Assembly (NCBI GenBank): GCA_026415575.1
Contig: JAOAGV010000042.1
Coordinates: 1 to 34,483 of the forward strand
Source: Candidatus Sumerlaeia bacterium
Lineage (GTDB): Bacteria > Sumerlaeota > Sumerlaeia > JADFCW01
Direction: 5' to 3'
DNA: 34,483 bases
Under the pieces are notes generated by a model. It did not search any database. It worked only from the letters and a program-made list of their open reading frames with translations, and was not told where the DNA came from. The translations under genes and the position numbers were made by a program. Shown here piece by piece: positions 26,018 to 32,912 of the stretch; position 1 is the first letter of the stretch; each line of letters starts with the position of its first letter.

Positions 26018-26058
26018 GAAATCCGGTCGGGGGGGGGGAACCCGACCCTCCATGGCGT
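26018..26058 (-). repeat. Copy of dispersed hairpin repeat, inverted, with a 10-G run
   Basis: GGTCGGG (26025-26031) and CCCGACC (26041-26047) form the hairpin-I stem, then CCCTCCA (26046-26052) as outer arm, then GGCGTCC. Orientation is opposite to the other copies. The loop has expanded into ten consecutive G residues (26029-26038), a likely slippage or sequencing-error hotspot. It sits just after the stop of the GH2-like gene. Confidence 0.75.
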
Positions 26059-26144
26059 CCGATCTGATAAATGCGAATGAGCGGAAAAGACTGAACAGCC
26101 CCGCAGGTCAATTTTCGCCCAAAACGCCCTGTGGACTGAAACAC

Positions 26145-26174
26145 TTGACACGAGCGGTCGCAACGAACAATAGT
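26145..26174 (+). promoter_or_regulatory. Possible sigma70-type promoter for the DUF5989/SxtJ/carbamoyltransferase genes
   Basis: TTGACA at 26145-26150 and AATAGT at 26169-26174 (four of six matches), with an 18-base spacer, ~90 bases before the DUF5989 start. Confidence 0.45.
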
Positions 26175-26263
26175 TACCTCGATGAACGTAGGGTGCAGAA
26201 AGACGAGCGGTTTTTCTTTCGATTGCCTTTCTCATCCAAAAAAACGAAAGGAACGAACCAGAC

Positions 26264-26542
26264 ATGGGAGCAGAGCAAGTTCAGGCGAGCGAGGCGGTTG
26301 CCCAGACAGTGGCCATGCCGTTGCCCGTCAAACTGTTGATTCTGGCCATTTGCATCGCCGTTTTGACGTATGTTGTTATCTACATGCGCAAGCGGTTTCC
26401 GATTGTGCAGGAGTTCATGATCTTTCTCAAAGAACGCAAGCTATGGTGGATGACCCCGATTGTGATCATCTTCTTCTTCCTTGCCGTGCTGGTAGTGACA
26501 ATGAGCAGCCCGCTGGCGCCGTTCATCTACGCCCTGTTTTAG
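26264..26542 (+). CDS. DUF5989 (SxtK-like) small membrane protein
   Basis: 92 residues. Two membrane segments are visible: PVKLLILAICIAVLTYVVIY (about 21-40) and PIVIIFFFLAVLVVTM (about 65-80). Between them is the family signature FMIFLKERKLWWMTPI; the protein ends SSPLAPFIYALF, as in DUF5989 proteins. The family is usually found one or two genes from SxtJ-like proteins and NodU/CmcH carbamoyltransferases, as it is here, and corresponds to SxtK of saxitoxin clusters. Molecular function unknown. The N-terminal ~20 residues (GAEQVQASEAVAQTVAM) are extra compared with the shortest homologues I know. The upstream spacing from a purine-rich AAAGGAACG site is loose. Confidence 0.85.
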   Translation: MGAEQVQASEAVAQTVAMPLPVKLLILAICIAVLTYVVIYMRKRFPIVQEFMIFLKERKLWWMTPIVIIFFFLAVLVVTMSSPLAPFIYALF

Positions 26543-26902
26543 ACTTGGCAAAGGGTTTCAGGCCGGCCGCCATCGAATGTCTGCCGTGAGATGTTCCAAA
26601 GATTCCTCTGCTGGACATTCCGAAAATTGCGAATTTCAGCCGCGAGGAGTAGATTCCTCTGGCCGAAGACCCGTGGGACGGGATAGCCACGGAGTCCGAG
26701 CCCCCGCCGGTGCCGCACAGCCATCGAACAGAGCAGCGCGCTTCCTGCAAGGCATAGTATAGCATGGGCGCCTGTGTTTTAATGGCATTTGCCGTGTCGA
26801 AAAGCGTTGCGCCAGCGCCGATGATATGCAATAAGTCCAATCGAACTTTGTTTGGGTCGGCGGGAAAGCGGCGACCCCAGTTTGCTGTAGCGGAGGCGAC
26901 AG
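26543..26902. other. 360-base non-coding insertion-like gap between DUF5989 and SxtJ-like genes
   Basis: These two genes are normally adjacent, so this gap is unusual. It has an 11-base direct repeat AGATTCCTCTG at 26600-26610 and 26651-26661. A GAGGA/TCCTC stem overlaps the second copy, and a CCCGTGGGACGGG hairpin lies at 26670-26682. No coding region is convincing; open frames on both strands look random. The right end supplies the GGAGG ribosome site of the SxtJ-like gene. Confidence 0.5.
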
Positions 26903-27232
26903 TTGCTCGAGTGGTTCAAACATCACTACATTATTACATCTATAATCTGCTTTTTCCTGTTGGTGGCTTTGCTCGACCAGTTGATCCCGCGCGTGTCGGC
27001 GGCTCTGGGCCGGCCGCTTCATCCGCAGCTGGGCAAACGGATTTTTGCCGGTCTTTCTCTGGCCCTGATTGTGCTGACCTACTTTACCGTGATTGCGTTG
27101 ACCGCGCTCGGGTTCAGGGCTTTCGGTCGTCGTCTCCTCCCGCATCCCAAGACCGACTCGAACGCGGAAACCTACTGGCGCAAGCGGGAGAAAACTGAAC
27201 CGACGTTGGAGTATTTGAAAAAACAGTTTTAG
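26903..27232 (+). CDS. SxtJ-like membrane protein
   Basis: 109 residues with two membrane segments (about 8-28, IITSIICFFLLVALLDQLIP, and about 48-70, FAGLSLALIVLTYFTVIALTAL), and a basic, cytoplasmic-looking tail that ends ETYWRKREKTEPTLEYLKKQF. Size, topology and position immediately before a NodU/CmcH-type carbamoyltransferase match the SxtJ family named after the saxitoxin cluster; its role is not established. TTG 26903 is chosen because GGAGG (26892-26896) is 6 bases upstream and no ATG exists near the expected start. 77 bases separate it from the carbamoyltransferase. Confidence 0.8.
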   Translation: MLEWFKHHYIITSIICFFLLVALLDQLIPRVSAALGRPLHPQLGKRIFAGLSLALIVLTYFTVIALTALGFRAFGRRLLPHPKTDSNAETYWRKREKTEPTLEYLKKQF

Positions 27233-27309
27233 GTGCGAAATCCCCTATCCCGGATTCCGCATTTTGCATTTTACGGTCTCAGTTCTGTGTTTTCAGGGAG
27301 TAATGTACC

Positions 27310-29070
27310 ATGTATATCCTCGGCATTTCCGCCTTCTATCACGATTCCGCAGCCGCGCTGGTCAAAGACGGCGAACTGATTGCAGCCGCGTCTGAAGAGC
27401 GCTTTACGCGCAAGAAACACGATCCCGATTTTCCGATCCACGCCGCCAAGTATTGCCTCAAGCAGGCGGGCATTACCGCCAAAGACCTCGACTATGTCGG
27501 CTTCTACGACAAGCCGTTTGTAAAATTCGAGCGCCTCATTTCGACTTACGTGGACTACTTCCCGCGCGGCCTCAGCTCCTTCATCAAGGCCATTCCCGTC
27601 TGGCTCACCGACAAGATGTGGACCAAGAGCCACATTCAGGAAAAGCTGGACTATCACGGCGAGGTGCTGTTCTCCGAGCATCACCTCTCGCACGCCGCCA
27701 GCGCCTTTCTCGTTTCGCCCTTCAAGGAAGCGGCGATTCTGACTGTGGACGGAGTAGGGGAGTGGTCCACTGCAACACGCGGGGTCGGGCGCGACCTTGA
27801 CATCGAACTGTTCGACGAAATCCGTTTCCCCCACTCGCTCGGGCTGCTGTACAGCGCCTTCACCTACTATCTGGGCTTCAAGGTCAACAGCGCCGAATAC
27901 AAGGTGATGGGCCTCGCGCCCTACGGCGAGCCGATTTACTACGACAAGGTGCGCGAACTGATTGACATCAAGGAAGACGGCTCGTTCACCATGAACATGA
28001 AGTATTTTGCCTATCCCTACGGCCTGACGATGACCAACAAGAAATTCGACGAGTTATTTGGCGGGCCGCCCTTCCCGCGCGAGACCAAGCCCACGAAAAA
28101 GCAGATGGACATCGCCGCCAGCATCCAGAAGGTCACCGACGAAATCATGGTCAAGCTGGCCAACCATCTTTACAAACAAACAAAAATGAAAAACATCTGT
28201 CTGGCCGGCGGCGTGGCCCTCAACTGCGTGGCCAATGGCCATATCCTCCGCCAGTGCCCGTTCGAGGACATTTGGGTGCAACCGGCGGCCGGCGATGCCG
28301 GCGGCGCAGTCGGGGTGGCTTTCTATATCTGGAACACGGTGCTGCGCAATCCGCGCACCTTCGTCATGAAGACCGCCTACTACGGGCCGGAGTATTCAAC
28401 TGAAGAAATCCGCGCGTTTCTTGATCGCGTCGGCGCGCCATACAAGGAATTCGACCGCGAGAGCCTGATCGAGGAAACCGTCCGCCTCATCGAGGCCCAA
28501 AAGGTCGTCGGCTGGTTCCAAGGCCGCATGGAGTTTGGCCCGCGCGCTCTGGGCAGCCGCTCCATTCTTGGCGATGCCCGCAATCCCGAAATGCAAACGA
28601 CAATGAATCTCAAGATCAAGTTCCGCGAAAGCTTCCGCCCGTTTGCACCCACCGTCCTGCAGGAAAAAACCAGCGAGTGGTTTGAATTCGACGACAAGAA
28701 GCATGAAAGCCCGTTCATGCTGCTGGTTTGCCAGGTGCGGCGCGACCGCTATCTCAACGGCAAGAGCATGATTCCGGCGGTGACCCACGTGGACGGGTCA
28801 GCCCGAATCCAGACCATCAAGCGCGAGTATAACCCGCTCTATTATGATTTGATCAAAAAGTTTGAGGAGAGAACGGGCTGTCCGGTTATCATCAACACCT
28901 CCTACAACGTGCGCGGCGAACCGATTGTCTGCTCGCCCGAACACGCCTACGTCTGCTTCATGCGCACGAACATGGATGCGTTGGTGATAGACCGTTTCGT
29001 TCTTTACAAAGAAAACCAACCGCCTCTGCGCGACGATATCGAGTGGCAGAAGGTCTTCGAGCTGGATTGA
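27310..29070 (+). CDS. Carbamoyltransferase, NodU/CmcH/SxtI family
   Basis: 586 residues. Enzymes of this family make carbamoyladenylate from carbamoyl phosphate and ATP and transfer the carbamoyl group to hydroxyls of sugars, antibiotics or toxins. The N-terminal Kae1-like domain starts GISAFYHDSAAAL (His11, Asp12) and EERFTRKKHD. His124/125/128 in SEHHLSHAASAF belong to the metal site, and ILTVDGVGEW contributes Asp. NICLAGGVALNCVANG and QPAAGDAGGAVG follow. The C-terminal YrdC-like domain has FQGRMEFGPRALGSRSILGDAR and FRPFAPTVL. ATG 27310 is preceded by GGGAG at 9 bases. Third gene of the DUF5989-SxtJ-carbamoyltransferase set. Acceptor unknown; a surface or extracellular glycan is likelier than a toxin, as no polyketide or amidino genes are present. 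Confidence 0.93.
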   Translation: MYILGISAFYHDSAAALVKDGELIAAASEERFTRKKHDPDFPIHAAKYCLKQAGITAKDLDYVGFYDKPFVKFERLISTYVDYFPRGLSSFIKAIPVWLTDKMWTKSHIQEKLDYHGEVLFSEHHLSHAASAFLVSPFKEAAILTVDGVGEWSTATRGVGRDLDIELFDEIRFPHSLGLLYSAFTYYLGFKVNSAEYKVMGLAPYGEPIYYDKVRELIDIKEDGSFTMNMKYFAYPYGLTMTNKKFDELFGGPPFPRETKPTKKQMDIAASIQKVTDEIMVKLANHLYKQTKMKNICLAGGVALNCVANGHILRQCPFEDIWVQPAAGDAGGAVGVAFYIWNTVLRNPRTFVMKTAYYGPEYSTEEIRAFLDRVGAPYKEFDRESLIEETVRLIEAQKVVGWFQGRMEFGPRALGSRSILGDARNPEMQTTMNLKIKFRESFRPFAPTVLQEKTSEWFEFDDKKHESPFMLLVCQVRRDRYLNGKSMIPAVTHVDGSARIQTIKREYNPLYYDLIKKFEERTGCPVIINTSYNVRGEPIVCSPEHAYVCFMRTNMDALVIDRFVLYKENQPPLRDDIEWQKVFELD

Positions 29071-29108
29071 GGAGTCCGCAATCCCTCAGTCCAAAATCCC
29101 AAACCCCA

Positions 29109-30014
29109 TCATTCCCCCGCGATGATCTTGTCCATGCGCGCCGAAACATCGCGCAGATAGGCCTCGTCGCCCGCGCTCAACTCCGCCGTGATCCAGCCCG
29201 AATAGCCGATCTCGTCCAGTGCCTTGCGCACCACCGGCCAGTTGATGCTTCCCTCGCGCAGCGGGACAAACTTCGACGTCTTGCGCTCGAAGTCTTTCAC
29301 GTGCACCTTCACGATTCGCTTGCCCAGCGTCCGAATCCAGTCCTCCGGATAACCGAACAGCACAATGTTGCCGACGTCAAAATAGGCCTTGACCCACGGG
29401 CTGTTGAACTCGTCTATGTAGCGGGCCATTTCGAGCGGGCTGAGCAGGAACTTGTTCCAGACATCCTCGATGGCGATGACCACTTTCAACTCCTCGGCCA
29501 GCGGAATGAGCTTGCGAATGTTGGCCTGCGAACGCTCCCACGCCTCGCCGTACGGCGTGGTCTCGTTGACAACGGCCGGAACCAGCAGCACCGTGTCGGC
29601 GCCCAGCGCCTTGGCATTGCGCAACGAGGTTTCCATGCCCCGCATGCCCTCGGCCACTTTTGCAGGGTCGGGACTGGACAGCGGATTGCTCCAGTGGTTC
29701 GAGTTCATGATCGAGTGAATGACGATACCGGCTTGTTCGGCTGCGGCTTTGAGTTTTTCGACCTCGTCGGGCTTTTCAATGGTGCTGGCCTCGACGCCCT
29801 CAAAGCCGAGATCGCGGGCGATCTTGAACCGCGCATCCTCCGGCAGTTTGCTCAACATGCTGATGTAGACGGCCTTGCGCAGTTTTCCGACAGGGGCGGC
29901 CGACGCTGCAGTGCCTGCGGCGTTCAACGCAAGGGCGGTTCCGGCGAGGGCGGCGTTGCGGATGAACCCGCGCCGGTCGAGCGAGGGAATCGTGTGCGAA
30001 GGATTTGTGCTCAT
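29109..30014 (-). CDS. Tat-exported sugar phosphate isomerase/epimerase-like protein
   Basis: 301 residues. The leader contains DRRGFIRNAALAGTALALNAAG, a twin-arginine signal, cleaved near ASAAP. The mature part is an AP-endonuclease-2-fold TIM barrel: DLGFEGVEAST, ALGADTVLLVPAVVN, VVIAIEDVWNKF (metal Glu), KAYFDVGNI (Asp), VHVKDF (His/Asp) and GWITAELSAGDE (Glu). These are the metal ligands of the xylose-isomerase-like family; proteins of this type epimerise or isomerise sugars, or act with sugar oxidoreductases. ATG 30014 has GGAGG ~7 bases upstream; the frame open to 30095 runs into the repeats. Convergent with the carbamoyltransferase, 38 bases apart. Confidence 0.88.
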   Translation of the reverse strand: MSTNPSHTIPSLDRRGFIRNAALAGTALALNAAGTAASAAPVGKLRKAVYISMLSKLPEDARFKIARDLGFEGVEASTIEKPDEVEKLKAAAEQAGIVIHSIMNSNHWSNPLSSPDPAKVAEGMRGMETSLRNAKALGADTVLLVPAVVNETTPYGEAWERSQANIRKLIPLAEELKVVIAIEDVWNKFLLSPLEMARYIDEFNSPWVKAYFDVGNIVLFGYPEDWIRTLGKRIVKVHVKDFERKTSKFVPLREGSINWPVVRKALDEIGYSGWITAELSAGDEAYLRDVSARMDKIIAGE

Positions 30015-30078
30015 GAGGAATCCTCCAACCATAATAGTGTTCTCAAGCCCACCGTGAGTATGGGTTGAGTATTGCCTT

Positions 30079-30240
30079 GGAGGGTCGGGTTCCACCCCGA
30101 CCGTGCTTTTTTGGATTACGCCTTGGAGGGTCGGGTTCCACCCCGACCGTGCTTTTTGGATTCTTGAATACTTCCCTTATTTCGATTCGAACGCCATCGA
30201 AGGCGTCCCTCTACGTGGAGGGTCGGGTTCCACCCCGACC
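30079..30240 (+). repeat. Cluster of three dispersed-repeat hairpins with one second-module hairpin
   Basis: Hairpin I, GGTCGGG-TTCCAC-CCCGACC, occurs at 30083-30102, 30129-30148 and 30221-30240. The first two lie in a 46-base tandem unit and are both followed by GTGCTTTTT, which makes them terminator-shaped on the plus strand. Hairpin II, ACGCC (30191-30195) and GGCGT (30202-30206) around ATCGAA, ends in CCCTCTA (30207-30213). TGGAGGG before hairpin I can pair with this arm. The cluster fills the gap between the minus-strand isomerase start and the end of the LVIVD gene. Confidence 0.85.
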
Positions 30241-30259
30241 GGATTTTGACTGTTTCAGG

Positions 30260-32644
30260 TCACCGATAATTCTCCCAACGGCGTGCAGCCAACGGCCGGC
30301 GGCCGACATACAGCGGACGGTTCAACGCCCAGTCCATGTTGTTACTTTCGACCCTCTCGGCGATGGCATTTTCCTCGTCCACAACCACACCCAAAGTATA
30401 TTTGCCGCGCGGCACCGCTGCAAGCGTAACAAAGCGCAGTGTCGCCAAATCCAATACGGCAGTGGTCGTGCACGGATTGCCCAGAAGAACCGGCTGGCAT
30501 AGCAGCTGCCGCGGCGGCGTAAATCCCACGCTTTCCGAGACCATCACCTTCAGCGTAGCGCTTGTCGGCAGCGGCACTGGCGTGTGGAAGGCGACTGTTC
30601 CCGTCAGCCGGATTTCCGTTCCTGCCACCACATCCTGCGGCTCGTAGGTCTCCAAGCGAACGGACAAATCCGGCGCGCCGCGATATTGCGCAATATAGAT
30701 GCCCGCCTCCCCTGCGGCCAGATACAGCCGCCCGTTTGCCAGCCTCACCCGCCGTGCTTCGCCTGCCAAAGAAAGAAACCCCGCCACACAAGGCCGGTAG
30801 GGATCGGCGGCGCTGGCCGCGCGATAGCCCAGATTTACATCGGCGCCATGGATGGTGTCGCCCTCCATCGCCACGCCTTGCAGCCATCCCGTTGTCGGTA
30901 GACGGCCCAGCGGAACCGGCCTTCCGCGCTGCGACACATCGGCCAACCGCAAACCGGCGCCCGCTTCCGCAATGGCAACACGGTTGGCGCCGACCGCCAA
31001 ATGCACCGGCGCGCCTTCACCTCTCATCCGGCCGATCACTGTCGGCGAAGTTGGCTGGCTGATATCCAGTTCGAGCAAGCCCGACCCGCCGGCTTGATCG
31101 CTGACAAACGCCCGGTCTCCCGCCACGACAACCGATTCAGCGCTGAGCGGTTCGAGCAATTCGTTGACCACGCGCGGATTGGCCGGGTCGCTTACGTCCA
31201 ACACCGCAAGGCCGGCGGGGCCATTGGCCACAAACAAATAGCGGCCCAGCCGGGCCAGTCCCGCGACTTGGCCGTTGGTGGGCCAGAAGGAAATGGCGCG
31301 GGGTCGAAGCGGGTCGCTGACATCAAAGGTTTCCATGCCCGATGGGCCCTCCGCGACATAGGCCCGTGTCGCGCTCGTAAGAATATCGCCCGCCGGGCCG
31401 ACGGTCGGCGCGCGGCCAAGGATGCGCGGAGAATCGGGATCACTCAGGTCGAGCGAAATCAATCCCGCCCAGCCGTCGGCGGCAAACGCCCGGCCGTCCT
31501 CGACGGCAATATCATTGACGGCACCGAGTGTCGGAAGTCTGCCGATTTCCGCCAGCATTCCCGTTGTGCTGAAATCCCAAACCGACAAACCCGCCGGACC
31601 GTCGGCCGCATACAAACGGTTGCCGGAAACCTCCATGCCCCACAGGTCGCCGCGCGTGGTTGTTCGCACCGGATCGCGCGGGGGCAATTCGCCCCGCAGC
31701 TCATACGCCCAAATCGTGGATGCATTGTCGGCAACAAACAGCCACCCGTTGGCGACCCGCATCGCGCGCGGTGCATAGCCCGCGGGCATTTCCGCGACCG
31801 GCAACGGCACCAATGGATTGCGGATGTCGAACATCTGAATCTGCCCGCTGAGAAGCAGAAACAGCGAATTGCCGTCGCGCGCAATCCCCAGCGCCGGTTT
31901 CGGCAGAAAGTAACTGCCCATAAACAGCGGCGACTTGGGGTCGCTCATATCGAGAATCGCGAAGCCGCCCAACGTCGGAAAGCCCGGATTCATAATTTGT
32001 CGTATATAGCTGACGTAGGCGTAGCGGTCCTTGAAGACCATTCCGGTCGCGATGAGAAAATCCCGCGACTCTCCGGGGATGAAGTAAGAGCCCGCGCAGA
32101 AAGGCTGGCCGGGATTGCGCAGGCTGACCACTTGGATGTTGGGCGGCCGCCCCAAAACAAACAACAACGAGCCGGACGTGAGTAGATGTTCGCCGGTCAG
32201 GGGAAGATAGGCCGTTTCGCGGAATGAACCGCCCGCTGCGGCGTCCACGATCCAAAGCCCGTCGGCCAGAACCGCCGCCACGTCGCCATACACCGCGATG
32301 TCTGTAACGATGGCAGGCAGGAGCAGGCTCTCGCGCTCGATCGGCTGTGTCGGTGTGGTGACTTCGACGCTCACAAGGCGCGGCCCCAATCCCGCAAGCA
32401 CACGGTTGCCCCGCCCACGGGCAACGGCGCGACATGCCCCGCCGAACTGACCCCGCAACTCGACATACTGCGCCTGCGTATGATCAAACTCCCACGCCTG
32501 TGCACCCAAACAGGCGCTCCAAAGTGCGGCGATAAAAAAGGTTTTCCCCGTGCAGGCGCCTACGTATGACGGCCGACGTCGGCCGGCAAAACGCAAACGG
32601 CCTCCAACCGTACTGGATTCCGCCATCCGAGATAAAGACATCAT
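30260..32644 (-). CDS. Secreted LVIVD-repeat (beta-propeller) protein with C-terminal CARDB-like domain
   Basis: About 794 residues. A signal-like stretch GKTFFIAALWSACLGAQA precedes the mature protein. Many repeats of ~40-45 residues fit the LVIVD pattern, for example LFVANGPAGLAVLDVSDPANPRV, AFAADGWAGLISLDLSDPDSP and AYVAEGPSGMETFDVSDPLRP (shown in part), expected to fold as beta-propellers. The last ~130 residues (DLSVRLETYEP, VAGTEIRLTGTV, VVVDEENAIAERVESNN) look like a CARDB/Ig-like adhesion domain. Function is probably surface or extracellular binding. The start is uncertain: ATG 32644 lies near the repeats, 32626 is also in frame, and neither has a good ribosome site. A 16-bp palindrome (32570-32585) lies inside the N-terminal coding part, so the true start may be later. 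Confidence 0.82.
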   Translation of the reverse strand: MMSLSRMAESSTVGGRLRFAGRRRPSYVGACTGKTFFIAALWSACLGAQAWEFDHTQAQYVELRGQFGGACRAVARGRGNRVLAGLGPRLVSVEVTTPTQPIERESLLLPAIVTDIAVYGDVAAVLADGLWIVDAAAGGSFRETAYLPLTGEHLLTSGSLLFVLGRPPNIQVVSLRNPGQPFCAGSYFIPGESRDFLIATGMVFKDRYAYVSYIRQIMNPGFPTLGGFAILDMSDPKSPLFMGSYFLPKPALGIARDGNSLFLLLSGQIQMFDIRNPLVPLPVAEMPAGYAPRAMRVANGWLFVADNASTIWAYELRGELPPRDPVRTTTRGDLWGMEVSGNRLYAADGPAGLSVWDFSTTGMLAEIGRLPTLGAVNDIAVEDGRAFAADGWAGLISLDLSDPDSPRILGRAPTVGPAGDILTSATRAYVAEGPSGMETFDVSDPLRPRAISFWPTNGQVAGLARLGRYLFVANGPAGLAVLDVSDPANPRVVNELLEPLSAESVVVAGDRAFVSDQAGGSGLLELDISQPTSPTVIGRMRGEGAPVHLAVGANRVAIAEAGAGLRLADVSQRGRPVPLGRLPTTGWLQGVAMEGDTIHGADVNLGYRAASAADPYRPCVAGFLSLAGEARRVRLANGRLYLAAGEAGIYIAQYRGAPDLSVRLETYEPQDVVAGTEIRLTGTVAFHTPVPLPTSATLKVMVSESVGFTPPRQLLCQPVLLGNPCTTTAVLDLATLRFVTLAAVPRGKYTLGVVVDEENAIAERVESNNMDWALNRPLYVGRRPLAARRWENYR
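32570..32585. repeat. Perfect 16-bp palindrome
   Basis: CGGCCGACGTCGGCCG is fully self-complementary. It falls in the poorly supported N-terminal part of the LVIVD gene, so it may be a promoter-region operator or a cruciform site rather than coding sequence. Confidence 0.5.
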
Positions 32645-32671
32645 CTTACCCGCAGCATGAAACGAAGGCCT

Positions 32672-32854
32672 TGGAGGGTTGGGTTCCACCCCAACCGCAT
32701 TTCAATTCGACCACCGTGGAGGGTTGGGTTCCACCCCAACCGGATTTCAATTCAGCCACCGTGGAGGGTTGGGTTCCACCCCAACCTTACCCCGTTGCCC
32801 GTCGCGACCGAATTTTATCTCGAACGCCAAAACGCCGAGGAAGGCGTCCTTCCA
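32672..32854 (+). repeat. Three tandem 45-base units of the dispersed repeat plus a second-module hairpin
   Basis: Units begin TGGAGGG at 32672, 32717 and 32762, an exact 45-base period. Each holds hairpin GGTTGGG-TTCCAC-CCCAACC (32677-32696, 32722-32741, 32767-32786). Compared with the 30-kb copies the stem carries C-to-T on one side and G-to-A on the other, so pairing is kept. Hairpin II is ACGCC (32832-32836) with GGCGT (32843-32847) around GAGGAA, then CCTTCCA (32848-32854), which can pair with TGGAGGG. The array fills the gap between LVIVD and ChbG-like genes. Confidence 0.88.
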
Positions 32855-32912
32855 TGACGTAATAAAGGATTTTATGCCCATCCATGTCGAGCGCAGCGAC
32901 CAAACTATTCTA

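Noticed and set aside
26264-29070. Saxitoxin-type toxin cluster
   Set aside because: Only the three carbamoylation-associated families are present; there is no polyketide-like SxtA, amidinotransferase or oxygenase gene in the window.
32672-32800. CRISPR-like array
   Set aside because: Only three units, the between-hairpin segments are nearly identical instead of unique, and no cas gene is present.
32657-32857. Open frame with repeated RVGFHPN peptide
   Set aside because: It is the translation of the 45-base tandem repeat; other frames of the same DNA give other equally periodic peptides, and the hairpin pairing explains the periodicity.
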